From the NCBI RefSeq assembly GCF_024323335.1, contig NC_066581.1, positions 297,743,536-297,807,535 of the forward strand: a stretch of DNA of 64,000 nt, in the 5' to 3' direction. The notes beneath the pieces are model-generated. The model worked only from the letters and a program-made list of their open reading frames with translations. It searched no databases and was not told the DNA's origin. Each line of letters opens with the position of its first letter. Position 1 is the stretch's first letter. Shown one piece after another: positions 35,586 through 48,029 of this stretch. The stretch is from Lathyrus oleraceus (taxonomy: Eukaryota > Streptophyta > Magnoliopsida > Fabales > Fabaceae). The position numbers were made by a program, and so were the translations under genes.

Positions 35586-36981
35586 TCATGTCTTCTCAAG
35601 CATTGAGTATTGAGACTCACAATCAGTGAACTTCTTACTCAGATAGTATATAACATACTCTTCCTTCCCTGATTCGTCTTGCTGACCTAATACACAACCC
35701 ATAGAGTCTTCAAGAACTGTCAAGTACATAATCAAGGGTCTCCCTTCCACAGGCGGAGACAAAATCGAAGGCTCAGACAGATACTCTTTGATACTATCAA
35801 AGGCCTTCTGGAAATCCTCGGTCCAATAATGACGATGATCTTTCCGGAGGAGCTTGAATATAGGCGCACATGTGGCAGTCATGTGGGATATAAGTCTGGA
35901 AATATAATTCAAGCGGCCAAGAAAACCTCGGACTTGCGTCTCAGTTTTGGGCGCAAGCATCTCTTGTATTGCTTTGACCTTGGCAGGATCAACTTCAATA
36001 CCCTTTTCACTGACAATAAAGCCCAATAACTTGCCGGAACGGACTCCAAATGTACACTTGTTCGAATTCAGACGGAGTTTGTACTTCCTCAAATGCTGAA
36101 AAAGCTTTAACAAGTGCTCTACATGTTCAACTTTCATTCTCGACTTTGCAATCATATCATCAACATACACCTCGATCTCCTTGTGCATCATATCATGAAA
36201 CAAGGTAGTCATAGCTCATTGATACGTGGCTCCGACGTTCTTCAAACTGAAGGGCATCACTCGATAACAGAATGTTCCCCAAGGTGTGATGAATGTTGTC
36301 TTCTCCATATCCTCGGGTGCCATTTTGATCTGATTATAACCAAAAAATCCGTCCATAAATGAGAAGACATTGAATTTAGTTGTATTGTCTACCAACATAT
36401 CAATATTTGGTAGAGGAAAATCATCTTTTAGACTAGCTTTATTCAAGTCTCTATAGTCAACACACATTCAGACTTTTCCATCTTTCTTAGGCACGGGCAC
36501 AATATTGGCCACCTATTAAGGATATGTAGAAGTCACCAGAAACCCCGCATCAATTTGCTTATGAACTTCTTATTTAATCTTCACTGCCATATCCGGATGA
36601 GTTCTTCTGAGCTTCTGCTTCACAGGCACACACTCAGGCTTTAAAGGCAGGAAATGTTGCACGATATCAGTATCCAGACCAGGCATGTCTTCATATGACC
36701 AGGCAAAGACGTCGACATATTCTCGTAGCAACTCAATCAACCCCTCCTTCACAGACTCTTCCAGGAGTGCCCCAATCTTCACCTCACGAACACAATTCTC
36801 AGACCCCAAATTGATTGTTTCCAGATTCTCAAGATGTGGCTGAATGAACTTCTCTTCGTGCTCAAGAAGACGGGTAATCTCATCAGGAATCTCTTCAACA
36901 TCATCTTCTTCGGCCTCAAATACAGGAAACTCAAAGTTGAGAGATGGTGTTGGATCATTATGTTCAATGGGTTTGATCAAC
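35586..36981 (-). pseudogene. E2 reverse transcriptase, several nonsense codons
   Basis: The frame is preserved from 36981 to 35586. Minus strand: an acidic leader (EAEEDDVEEIPDEITRLLEH), VFAWSYEDMPGLDTDI, VDYRDLNKASLKDDFPLPNI, FSFMDGFFGYNQIKM, then the catalytic YVDD in EVYVDDMIAKS (about 36170), CTFGVRSGKLLGFIVSEKGI and the connection region. Nonsense codons: TAA at 36570-36572, adjacent TAA and TAG in the YP-WVANIV segment near 36510-36516 (E1 keeps Gln-Trp), TGA at 36468-36470, TGA at 36216-36218 (E1 keeps Arg) and TGA at 35586-35588 (E1 keeps Cys). There is no frameshift within RT. Confidence 0.92.
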
Positions 36982-37245
36982 CTGCATAATGATTTTGCAT
37001 ATAAAAGAGATTTTAGAATTCAAACAAAGCAAATCATTATGCAGATGAAAAGATTGATTTTATTCTATTTTTAGGGTTTTATGTGATCACCAATTTCATG
37101 CAGAAAAGCAAAAAGTGAAAATAATTTGGAAAAACAAACATTTAACATGTAATTATTGAATGAATATCATTGTATTAATGTGCCAACAATGTCATCACTT
37201 CTCCTTTTGGCATGGGAGAAGGGTTTTCAAACAAAAGTGAACACA
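36982..37245 (-). other. E2 intron-like spacer between protease and RT
   Basis: 264 bp, A/T-rich with stops in every frame, between the end of the protease frame and the RT leader. A good acceptor CATTATGCAG/G is seen on the minus strand, with AG at 36983-36982. The donor was not resolved. Ogre elements are known to carry a spliced intron at this position that regulates the gag-pro to pol ratio, and E1 has a spacer at the same place. Confidence 0.6.
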
Positions 37246-38247
37246 TTACGTGGACTTATGGACAACTATTGGAACATCAACAACGACCCAATTATTGCAG
37301 ACTCCTCCAGGGATGACAAAGTTGCCAGAATCTTCCTCTGCATCATCTTCCACTATAGCAGCAGCCTCTTGGTCTTCGACCGTGTGGATGAAACCACCAC
37401 TCTGAAACAAACCGCGCTCATTGAAAGTGCCTGAAGAGTACCATATGCCATCCCGGGATTTATTGTCTTCCAGCTTAATCATTTGTCCTAAACCAGTAGT
37501 TGCGCCATGCTCAATGGCCAACTTCGCATCATTGTAGGACGCAAATGAAGAAGTTCCTTTCTTAGAAGGCTCAGCAATAGACAAGGCTTGGAACGGCATC
37601 CCAACTGCATCCTCAGCATCTATGTAAGAAAAGGAAGACAAATGGCTTACCAAGAGAGCCTTTTCTCCCCCTACCACCACCAACTTCTTGTTCTTGACGA
37701 ACTTTAACTTTTGGTGTAGGGTGGATGTCACGGCGCCTGCCTCATGAATCCATGGTCTGCCAAGCAAGCAGCTATATGATGGGTGGATATCCATGACCTA
37801 GAAAGTGATTTGGAAATCACTAGGTCCGATTTTGATTGGGAGCTCAACCTCACCAATCACAGTTTTCCTGGATCCATCAAAAGCTTTCACAACCACTCCA
37901 CTCTGCCTCATGGGAGGCCCCTGGTATGAAAGTTTCGCCAGAGTGGATTTTGGCAACACATTTAGCGATGACCCTGTGTCTACCAGCACATTAGACAAGG
38001 CATCATCCTTGCAATTCATAGAAATGTGTAGTGCCAAATTATGGTCTTTTCCCTCCTCGGGAAGATCAGCATCGCAAAAGCTCAAGTTGTTACAAGCAGT
38101 AATGTTCGCAACAATGCTATCAAATTGTTCTATTGTGACATCGTGATCCACGTATGCCACGTCCAACACCCTCTGCAAAGCTTCGCGGTGTGGCTCTGAG
38201 TTCATCAGCAAAGATAATACAGATATCTTTGATGGAGTTTGAAGCAG
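37246..38247 (-). pseudogene. E2 aspartic protease region
   Basis: Continues the gag frame with no shift. Minus strand: ISVLSLLMNSEPHREALQRV, VTIEQFDSIVANI, then the catalytic LVDTGSSLNVLPKSTL (intact DTG, about 37960), KAFDGSRKTVIGEVELPIKI, and after a TAG at 37798-37800 (Gln in E1) VMDIHPSYSCLLGRPWIH and TSTLHQKLKFVKNKK. The acidic tail (EDDAEEDSGNFVIPGG) leads to the stop at 37246. Only that one nonsense codon lies inside, plus the TAG at 38248-38250 at its start. Confidence 0.9.
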
Positions 38248-40758
38248 CTAATCAACAACATTATACTCGCTCCTCTTGATGAGCCTCAATATCTCATCAC
38301 AATCCTCTCTTAGTATTCCATTCTGGCCAGCAGGGACAGGGGCTCTAGCAACAGCGGCAGGTTTGTCAACAACAAGTGTCAGATTCAGAGAAGTAGAAGA
38401 AGTCCCCACAGGGGTGGCAAAATTATCAACATCAATTCTTCTCTTCAATACGTCTTCATGGGATTTCGACGGCGCCGAAAAAACACGACCACTGCGGGTC
38501 AAACCACTGACGTCAGATATGCTTGTAACAGAAGTGGAGGGCAAAGGTACCTCCTTCCCATCTTCTAATGAGACCGCATTATATCTATAGGGAACAACCT
38601 TGTCTGAAGAGTAGGGGACATGGCCCGTTGGCTTAATAACGAGAGTAGGGGAAGCCTTCTTCTTGCTGCCATCGTATCTCACAACAACAGGTTCGGGTAT
38701 TCGGAAAATAGGGGATATAACATTAACTTCATCCTCATCACGATTTTGAAGTATCTCGATCACACCCTGATCCAGCATCTCTTGGATGTCTTTCCTGTCT
38801 TGGCGACATCCTCTCTCGTTGACAGTGCACACTCGGCAGCTGTCATGGTCATGCTTGTAGTGACTGTATCCATATAACAGTCTATGCATCTCGACCAACG
38901 ATTGTCTGATATGACTGACATATCGAACCTTGTACTTGCCAGGGCAACCCTGAACCATATTAATAACAGATTTCCCATGCCCGGGCAATGGGTTCTTCTT
39001 TACATTGGGACCTACGTCCTCAAAAAACAAAATACCGCTTCTAACAAGGTCTTGAACCTTGGTCTTGAGAGGATAACAATTCTCCACATCATGTCCGGGA
39101 GCACCAGAATGATAAACACAGTGAAGCTCGGACTTGTACCACCATTGAGGGTTGGTCGGTACAGCAGGTGGGTCACGTGGAGTGATCAATGAAGGATATA
39201 ATTCAGCGTAAGTCATTGGAATAGGATCAAAAGTGACCCTCTTCCTATCATAGCTATTACTGGTATTGTTGTTGTTTCGAGGCTGGTAGGCCTGCTGTTG
39301 CGGACGATGCTGTTGTTGTTGATATTATTGGTGTTGCTGTTGCTGGTTCTGATGCTGATAATGTTGATTTTCCCTGAAAGAAGGTGCTATATGAGCCACC
39401 TGGTGCTGGGTACTGGCCGGGCACGCAGTCTTCCTCTTCATAGAGGGTCTTCTCTGTTTAATATGGGAAGACACGACATGTGCTTCTCCATCTTTCTTCT
39501 TGGCAAACACCCCATAACGTTTGGCAGAAGAGCCTTCTTCTCTGGTCAGGTGTCCTTCCCTGACTCCTTCCTCTAAACGCATCCCCATGTTCACCATCTC
39601 GGTGAAATCACTAGGAGCACTAGCGATCATCCGCTCGTAGTAGAAAGAGCTTAAAGTCTTTAGAAAGATCTTCGTCATTTCTTTCTCTTCGAGCGGGGGC
39701 ACAATCTGTGCAGCCAATTCACGCCACCTTTGGGCGTACTCCTTAAATGTTTCCTTCTCCTTCTAGGACATAGCCCTCAGTTGGTCCCTATCGGGAGCCA
39801 TATCAACGTTGTACTTGTACTGCTTGACGAAGGCTTCGCCAAGGTCGTTGAAGGAGCGAATATTCACACTTTCCAAGCCCATATACCATCTCAATGCGGC
39901 ATCAGACAAGCTGTCCTGGAAGTAGTGGATGAGGAGTTGATCGTTGTTAGTCTGAGTTGACATCTTGCGTGCGTACATCACAAGATGGTTGAGCGGGCAA
40001 GTGTTTCCTTTGTATTTTTCAAAGTCAGGTACTTTGAACTTGATAGGAATCTTGACATTTGGCACGAGGCACAACTCAGCAGCAGATTTACCGAAGAGGT
40101 TTTTCCCTCTTAGAGTTTTAAGTTCCTTGCGCAGCTCAAGGAATTGATCATTCATATCATCCATTTTCTCATACATATCTGGGCCTTCAGATGGCCCAGA
40201 GTGATAAATGGTGTCATCAACTCTCGGCAAAGTATGCACAATTGGAGGTGGCACAACAAGGACTGTGCTAGATGTCGGCAGAGAAGCAAAAGTAGGGGCG
40301 AGACCCTCTGGAACAAAATTAGAGGGCATCCCCCAGGGAAACCCGGCTGGCATAGCAGACGGAGCAAAATGAGCACTAGCAGCAGGCACGGTAGAGGAAG
40401 TTACCTCTGAAATGACCGTCCTCTGGGGAGGAGTTGAAGGCGTTGGAGAAGACTGGCTTTGGGCGGCCAATAATGACTCCATTAGGGCAGTCAATCTTGC
40501 CACTTCCTCCTTGAGTTCTCTGTTTTCTTGCTCGAGGTGATCCACTAGCTTTGAAGAGTTGGCTTTGGTGTAGTACCGGTGCGTCAGCTTGTCTTCAAAA
40601 TAAATGAAGAACACAGAGTTAGACCACTGATCAAGAAGCCCTGAATAAAACCTGCTTATGCATATGATGCATGCAATGCTTGTGCATATGATTTTAGTTT
40701 TATTCAGAGGAACTTTTAGAGATCTATTTGCAAATATTTTTTTTGAAATATTAATCAT
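38248..40758 (-). pseudogene. E2 gag, single frame with three nonsense codons
   Basis: The whole gag and protease share one frame. Minus strand: a coiled-coil-like LEQENRELKEEVARLTALME (about 40530), a Pro/Ser-rich linker, the gag core (VPDFEKYKGNTCPLNHLVMY, QDSLSDAALRWYMGLE), a Gln/His-rich stretch near 39330, then CVYHSGAPGHDVENC (about 39110), a variant zinc knuckle of C-X2-H-X5-H-X4-C form. Stops are TAG 39763-39765, TAA 39325-39327 (inside a Gln run) and TAG 38248-38250 (Gln in E1). Each is one C-to-T step from a Gln codon. The start codon is uncertain; the coding part probably begins between 40600 and 40760. Confidence 0.9.
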
Positions 40759-40783
40759 TTAGACATATAATGGAATATTCATA

Positions 40784-42428
40784 TCAATAATATCTGGAAA
40801 AAAAATTTACACCAAAGAAGTACAGTCTTGGTAACCAAATACAATACAAGAGAGAAGGAAAATAAAATCCTATGGAACCCCAGAAGCAATCGTCTAAAGC
40901 TCTCGAGATCGGAAGATAAGCTGCATGAAGTCTCTTCACCTCTCTCTCATAGGCTGCCTCCATATCTGCCTTCTCCTTGGCGAGTCGGTCATGCTTCCTC
41001 TTCCAAAACCTGGATGACTGACGAAGAAGAGAAGTAACCACATTATCAAGCTCGTCGATAACCCGATGCTCCAAAAATTATATCAAAGCATCCTTATCTC
41101 TGAGTTGCTGAAGTAGCTCCTCTCGCTCACGGACCCAAGCACACGAACGGTCTTCATCTCTCAACTCCTCTACTCCTTGGTTATGGAGGGTTGAAGGCCC
41201 AACCATAACCATAGGTGTAGGTCTCAGGTAACCATATGGCATACGATACTTAGAAGCTCTCTTCCTCACCCACGAGGTGTAGGGTTCCAAAGCAATACAG
41301 TTCTTCAGACCAAGCTCTTTCCTTCCCTTCCTATGAATCTTGCGCCAAGCGCGGACCATTTTGCCCTTCAAGTTTTGGGGATATTTACCCTCTTGAAAGA
41401 ACACACCTTCTAACAAAATGTTATTAGGTTTATCCTTTAAGGGGACCCCAAGCTGATGACGTGCCAAAAGAGTTGTAGTTAATCCCACCACATGTACCAA
41501 GAAGAGGCACATTAGAGAATTCACCACAAGAGTCAATAATTTGCACACCATCATACACACGGTTATACCAAAAGATATCATCCTTAATGAGAGACATAAG
41601 TCTCGTGGACCACCGTAGACATCCTCTGTTCTCCTTGAAGGCGAGCGTCTGTGGCAAGTGCGAAATAAACCACTTGTACAACAGAGGCAAACAACACACA
41701 ATGGTACCACCACCCTTTGCATTCCTCATATGCAAAGAGAAATAAGTGTCACCCAACAGAGTAGGAACGGGATTAAGAGTAGAGAAAGTCCTAATCGCGT
41801 TCACATCCACAAAATTGTCGATGTTGGGGAATAACACTAGCCCATAGATGAGAAGCACAAATATGGCCTCAAAGGTGTCCTCACTCATGGCCTTCCCAAA
41901 CATAGTAGCTTGAGCAATGAGGAAATCAAATGGGAGACCTTGAATTCCACCTTTGGTATTCATATGAGCACCAATAATAGATTCATCTATATGCAACAGA
42001 TCCTCCATCTCTTGAGAAGAAGGAACTCTCTCCAAGCCACTGAACGACAACTGATCTAGGATAGGTATACCCACAAGATAGGCATACTCCTCAAGTGTAG
42101 GCAAAAGCTGGAAATCCAGAAAAGTGAAGCAACGGTACAAGGGATCATAGAACTGCACCAATACACTCATCAAACCTTCATCCACCTGAGTAGCAAGAAT
42201 AGATAGAAGCTTCTCATGGCGAGCTTTGAACTCCAAGGCATCTAATACATAGGATGTCAAATTCCTTAACTCTTTCAAGTCAGGTTGTCTGAAACTGTAC
42301 TTCTTCGTATTCCTTCTTTGCTTATCCATGTCTGAAAATTTGCAAATAGACCTCTTAAGTTCCTTGAAAATTTTCTCATTGTTGATGATATTGATGTGTA
42401 TGAATGCATGAATACATGGATGCAACAA
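40784..42428 (-). pseudogene. E2 ORF1 (Ogre-specific), one frameshift and one stop
   Basis: The extra ORF ahead of gag that marks Ogre elements; its role is not established. Minus strand 42428-41430: KKYSFRQPDLKELRNLTSYV, LVQFYDPLYRCFTFLDFQ, LPTLEEYAYLVGIP, VLLIYGLVLFPNID, TLLGDTYFSLHMRN, CLPLLYKWFISHLP, RLMSLIKDDIFWYN. A frameshift near 41430-41450 moves into 41722-41078 (LLEGVFFQEG, KMVRAWRKIHRKGRKELGLK, ELRDEDRSCAWVRE), and a TAG at 41078-41080 precedes RVIDELDNVVTSLLRQSSRF and a charged helical tail. E1 has a related ORF1 with the same FYDP and DFQ signature. Confidence 0.88.
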
Positions 42429-43230
42429 TCACACTCAAGGATCAAGCAAGTCACACCACACAAAGGTCACGGGATGGATCAAGTCATCCTTAATATCAAT
42501 CATCCATTTTGGTGGATTATGGTTTACACCTTATCAACACCCAAGTTCCATTGATATTAAGGATATACGAGAACGAATCAACTGCGAATCAAGGGTTTAT
42601 TGCAAGTCACGAGCATGGAGTCTTGGTTAGGAACCACCCAAAGGGAGTGTACTATGGTTAAACCTGACAATCATGTTCTACAAGAGGTTCCCATAGTCAT
42701 CATCCCATCTTTCGGATATTATCGGTTAAACGACTACTCGTATTCCAAAAATATTCTCAAGAGAGACTCTTATGAGTGCAGTATCGCGTAACAATCGTAT
42801 CAAATCTTACACTTGAACGATCTTCGCACTACGTCCAAAAACGGCCAAGATGGGCTAGGTAATCTAAGGTCCTTGGCTTCTAAGGTTTATATTGGAAAGA
42901 GTAATGCCTAACCACGACTACTCGTGTGACATTATTGATCCCAACATAACCTCCACCAAGTGAATGGACTTGCAAGTCAACTTGCTAAGGAATAACTCCA
43001 CACAAGTCAAAAAGACTATGCCATTCTCCTATCATAAGTGCACTCGAGTTCGGGTACATAACTCATCTCACAAGAGACCACAAAGCACACAAGCAATTGA
43101 TATATCAAGCAATTCATACATTACAAACAATACAGTCATCCCAAATTTGCACAAAAATATGTCACAAATAATATAAACATACAATACAACCAAGGCAAAA
43201 AGTAGGCAAAACCCACTAGGAAGCAGAAAT
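42429..43230 (-). other. E2 untranslated leader
   Basis: About 800 bp between PBS and ORF1 with no gene. An imperfect inverted pair is visible near 42480-42560, where AAGTCATCCTTAATATCAATCATCC is partly mirrored by CCATTGATATTAAGGATATACG. It may fold in the genomic RNA. Confidence 0.6.
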
Positions 43231-43248
43231 TCCCCAGCAGAGTCGCCA
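43231..43248 (-). other. E2 primer binding site, tRNA-Arg type
   Basis: Minus strand TGGCGACTCTGCTGGGGA, six bases inside the 5' LTR end. Its complement TCCCCAGCAGAGTCGCCA fits the 3' end of a plant tRNA-Arg with CCA. A tRNA-Arg primer is established for Ogre elements. Confidence 0.88.
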
Positions 43249-43254
43249 CTTTTC

Positions 43255-46200
43255 TGTAGCGGGGTATTCGTTACCTTTAGATTTATTGACTAAATCAAAA
43301 GTAAATCATACAATTCGAGTCGCCATCGCACTTCTATTTATCCAAAGGAAAGGTTAGAAAGCGAACAAAAACTGAGAAGTTTTATCAAATCAAAAACTAA
43401 TAAAAATGTCAGAGATCTGGGTAAGGGGGCTGGTTATGCAATGGGAAGGTTTTAAGCACCCAAAACATCCTTAGTACTCTAAGGGAGCCCTTTTTGCAAA
43501 GTGCATTGTAGGTTGGTATTTGTGAAAATATTTGTGCAAACATGATTGAAGAGATGAGAAAAGAATATACAAATTATTTATAATTTTGTTGTTTGAATGG
43601 ATAAACCCATTGCCTACGTACCATCACAAAGGTAGGATCAAAACCTCGTAGTTCGGAGTAAAAATCTCAAAATAAGTTGGTGAATTGATTGGTCAAAAGC
43701 CTTAAGGTCTTTTGTTATCAAAGGGAGAAAACTCAACCTAAACCACAAATCCACCATGTGAGGAGAGCTTCAACATACTAGTGAGGGATCCACCCTATAA
43801 TAAGTATGGAAGACTTATAGTTCAATCACTAAGGATACAAGTGAGGTTTATATCAACCACTATGATAACTCAAACCTAATAGTTAATGTTTATGAAAAGC
43901 TTTGGCAAAGATGGCCATTGGAACCACAAAAACAATTGAGTGAGTTGTATTTACAAATTAGGAGTATTCACAAAATAAAGTCAAAGTTGACTTAAGGTTC
44001 AATTCAAAAATAAGTATTATGAAAAGAGTTTGAAAAATCAAAGGCACAGTGCCTAGGTTTCTAATTTTGAAAACAATGTCAATGTTTGCACAAAATAAGT
44101 TTGGCTTGGGTTAGAGTGGAGAGAAGAAGAGAAGGGTTAGGTCCTAAACATGCAAAGATGAGGGAAGAGAGTAAAACCCTTGGAGTTCATTTCTTGAGAT
44201 CATAAAGATGATCCAAGTTGCTCCTTTCCTTTGGACTTAACAAGCAATAAGCAATTAACTCAAGCAATCAAGCAAATAATCAATCAAGCTCCTAGGATCT
44301 TCCAATTTGGATTTGTCTCTCTTATCATGGATGATCATGACAATGGTCCTTCTAATAGCTCAAGTTTTGGTATCCCTATCACATAAGAACACACAAATTA
44401 AAAAGTTCCACAATGCAATAGAAAGAATGGACAAGAGTGAGTTTAGAATATGGGTCCTTTCAATTCATCTTCAAGATTAAGCATTCTAAAGGCATGAGGC
44501 CTATTTGCTCTTCAACAATTTTAGCATTTTAAAGGCATGAGGCCTAGTTGCTCTTGAAACTCCATTAAGCATAGGTAAGGTCCTAAATCTAAGTCCTTTC
44601 TCCATTTGCATTGGGTTCACACAAAACAAAACAAGTACAAGGCAAAAGTATATACACAATAATGTGCTCAAGTGAGCAAAAGGCAAATGGCATAAACATA
44701 AACATGAGCTCAAATGAGCAAAGGGAAAAAGACAATATGAATAAATGAGAAAGAAATTAAATTGCAAGAACTAAATGCTTGAATTAAAAGTTAGTAATTA
44801 GTAATTAGTGTTAGTGTGTCATAAGGCAATTTAGCGCTATGTTAAGCAATCATAAGTGGAATAATGTAGTAGTCACACCTATCTGAGGCCGGTCAATAAA
44901 ACTATAGGCAACTAAACACAAGTTAGAGATCATGACTAGTAAGCCAAGCTCCTACAACTTGCCATGCCAAAAGAAAAGAAGAATGACATTGTATGGATTT
45001 CAGGTTCTTTGCTTGACTAAGAAGCAACCTATCTTGGACACAAAGAAATTCACTTGATCTTTGATCAAGATGAATTTGATTTGGATCAAAGAAGGTTAAG
45101 CCTCTCATATGTCAAGGCTAACCACAAATTATTAACTCATTGGTCAAAAGAAAAAAGAAGAAGATGAAGATGGAAATAGAATGTACAAAAATGAAAAGTC
45201 AAATGACATAACCAAAACACATTGATCAAACATGAATAGAATAAACATCAATCAATGGTAAACAGAAGTGAAATGAAGATTAGAAGTCAAGAAAGGTCAA
45301 ACATATTTTTGGTATTTTTTGGAATTAAAATAATACATAAAATAAAATGAACAAATAAGGTCAAACTTCAAATCCAATTAAAATCAACTTGGATAAGTCC
45401 AATTGGATCATCATAAGTCTAACATGGTCAAACAAAGTTTGACAATTTTTTTCATCATTTTTTGAAAACAGAAACTATTTTTAAACAATTAAAAATGAAG
45501 AAAATAACATAATTGGACTAAAATCTCAAATAAATCTCAAATCAATTAATAAATTGATGAGAATTTTTTTCATAGATTCATCATCATCCAAAGATGTTAA
45601 GAAAATATTTTTTTTGCATTTTTGAATATCAAATGGTATTTTAAATGAATTAAAAACAATCAGAATTGAAATAATTCACAAAAAATATTAAATGGAATCA
45701 CAAAAATTATTAAAAATCATTTTTAGAAACTAGAATTTAAGAGATTTTTTTTGCAATTGGTCCCATATTTTTGTGATTCCAAATAAAGAAGTTATGAATT
45801 TTTAAAAATAATTGGAATAAAAGAAATTAAAACAGAAATTAAAAAATAGCAAAAATCCACAAGCGTCTGATCAACGCTCATTAATTGACGTGGCTGATCA
45901 GATGGCTATGAAGCGCGCGCTCATTGTGTGGACGAGTCAACAGCGAAACACGTTGCATTAAATAAAATCATAACAATCAACATCCAAGATTAGATCTGGA
46001 AGACCGGATCCAAGGGCCAAGGTTTGGACGCGTGGGGACGGTGGTGGAAATCACCGTCTTCTCCGGTGAGAAGCCATAATTCGGCCACCAGTTGCAGGTT
46101 TTCAAATGTCAACCATAACACGCGATCCATATACCATTTGAAAGCTGGGGTGATGTACATCACCCCTGTGACCTTAGTTTCTTCTCAAGATTCTTATGGA

Positions 46201-47893
46201 GGAAGAAATCTGAGGTTGGAATATGAGGTGTTCAATCTGAAGTTAACTAATTCTCAAAATTAAAACCACAAATCAATTGCCTCTCACGTGAGGACTTCAG
46301 AAATGCCAACCAAACCAAGCAATGCACAATAATAAGAGAGATTCGAATCAAAACAGTTATGGGTGAAAACCTTTAAGTGCAGCTTTTAAGAGATTGATCC
46401 AATCCAATCCTCGAGTGCAGCTTGATCTTGAAGTAACAAGGAAGCAAGGCTAAGGAATTAGAAGCTGAAGATCAACCAGGGAAGTTGAAATTCAAGCTTG
46501 AAAAGTGAAGTGAAATTTCAGAATTCCTTTGAGTGAGAGGTTAGGGAATCAATCCAGCAGGGTTTCGGGCGCCTTCAGGTTAAGATTTGAAGTGAGCAAT
46601 GCCTTCTATTTATAGCCAAAGCTGATGCAAGGAAGTAGAAAACTCGTGTGTGCATGAACTTGGGTCCTCCATGCATGGGCCTGTACAGGCGCATGTGAGG
46701 CCCAAAACCACTAGCCATGAAGTTCAAGGTACAAAACATGTATATGGAAAATTTTCCAAAAATGACCAACTTCAAGCCCTTCTGTTTCAATGATACAAGC
46801 CTCAAATGACAAAACCTTCAACATCAAAGTTGTAGATATTTTCAAGACAATCAATTTGGACTTAAATGTTTCATCATTTGGATTTTTAATGAGAATGTTA
46901 TGGGTACTTGAAGTTGGACTTTTTCAAGATTCAATGACTGGTCCAAAGTGACCTATAATGTTTTGTATTATCACATGTGTTTCTTTTAGGATTATGAAAT
47001 TTTGTCCAGCATAACAATTTAATTAGACATCTTAAAATTTCCAATGCACTTGGTATCATCTCAAAATCATAAAAAATGAAGGAGTTAGGTTCTTGGGAAG
47101 TTGACCCAAAATTAGGGTTTCAGTCAAAATGACCTATAATGTTTTGAAATGAATGATGACCTTCCAAGTTTCAAATGGATTTTTGATGAACATAAAAGTT
47201 GTTCATATGGTTATTAAGAACAGGTTTTCTCTTGGGGTCATCTTCATTTGACAAACACATCACAAGTTAGGCCTCAATGGATTTCAAAATAGTTAGATGA
47301 ATTGACTAACCAACTTCTCAAGTCCAAACTTCAGATCTTGATGAATGAATGATTGATAATACTCACATAGGCTAATATATGAATAAAATTATGAATGAAA
47401 GAAATTCCCTTGATTGTATTTGATCATAGGTTGAGGTTGCTTCATGAGCAAGGCACAGTCAATGCACAGTTGAATTAGGGTTTCCTTGGGAAACAATCCT
47501 CGAGCCCTTTGGTTTATCTTGATCAAATTGACAAATTGAGATACTTGGGAGGCATATATGATGATTGAGATCTTTGGGAACCATTGCCATGCTTGCTTTC
47601 ACTTTTATCTGGCCACTTCAATGGGCAAAGGGGCCTCCTAGGAGCCTTGAATCACATGACTGCTTGAGCTTCAAAACAAACAAAGTTAGTGACATATGTT
47701 TGTACTTTTGGTTAGTAAACAAAATAAGAAAAGCAATAATATACAATTCAAGCATGCTTGGTGGTCTCAAACCAACTCACACAAGTCCCAACCCAAGGGT
47801 TAAGGAGCCAAGATGCTATGATCCTTGAGGCAAATGTAATGAGCAATGATATGATGCCATGAGGGATCTTAGGGTCAAAATTAGGGTCTTACA
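43255..47893 (-). repeat. E2 5' LTR, full length 4639 bp
   Basis: Minus-strand LTR beginning TGTAAGACCC (47893) and ending CCCCGCTACA (43255). A TATAAATA box lies at 46607-46614, so U3 is about 1.3 kb and R-U5 about 3.3 kb. The LTR box is at 43611-43666. Short ORFs on either strand (for example minus 44501-44767, 44923-45108 and 46575-46805) are not credible genes. A stretch at 46800-47110 (AGTTGTAGATATTTTC ... CCTATAATGTTTTG) also occurs twice in tandem at 53212-53960. Confidence 0.95.
46607..46614 (-). promoter_or_regulatory. TATA box of the E2 5' LTR promoter
   Basis: Minus strand GGCTATAAATAGAAGGC context with TATAAATA centred here. It is absent from the 3' LTR because of the internal deletion. 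Confidence 0.75.
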
Positions 47894-47898
47894 ATTGT
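47894..47898. repeat. Target-site duplication of E2 (right copy)
   Basis: ATTGT directly after the terminal CA/TG of E2, identical to 28689-28693. Confidence 0.93.
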
Positions 47899-48029
47899 CA
47901 AATAATTCTTGTCTTGAAAATGAACTATTTTAGATTCTAAAAGTGATCTTAAGTGTAACTTTTATGAATGGTTTAACTCTCCTTTGAATTGTTCTAGGAG
48001 GTAAATCGAGGTGATTTTGATTCATGATG

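Larger units (their letters stand above)
28694..47893 (-). mobile_element. E2: complete 19.2-kb Ogre-type Ty3/gypsy retrotransposon, minus strand
   Basis: Target-site duplication ATTGT at 28689-28693 and 47894-47898 flanks TG...CA ends, which fixes the limits exactly. In element order, reading leftwards: 5' LTR (47893-43255), PBS for tRNA-Arg (43248-43231), leader, ORF1, gag, protease, intron-like spacer, RT, two RNase H domains, integrase, a 3.8-kb repeat-laddered 3' UTR, PPT, and 3' LTR (29782-28694). Size, the extra ORF1, the spacer between pro and RT and the double RNase H identify the Ogre/Tat lineage. The two LTRs differ at roughly 2 percent of shared positions by eye, so the insertion is older than the LARD-like element in E1. 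Coding regions carry about a dozen nonsense codons and two frameshifts. Confidence 0.96.
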
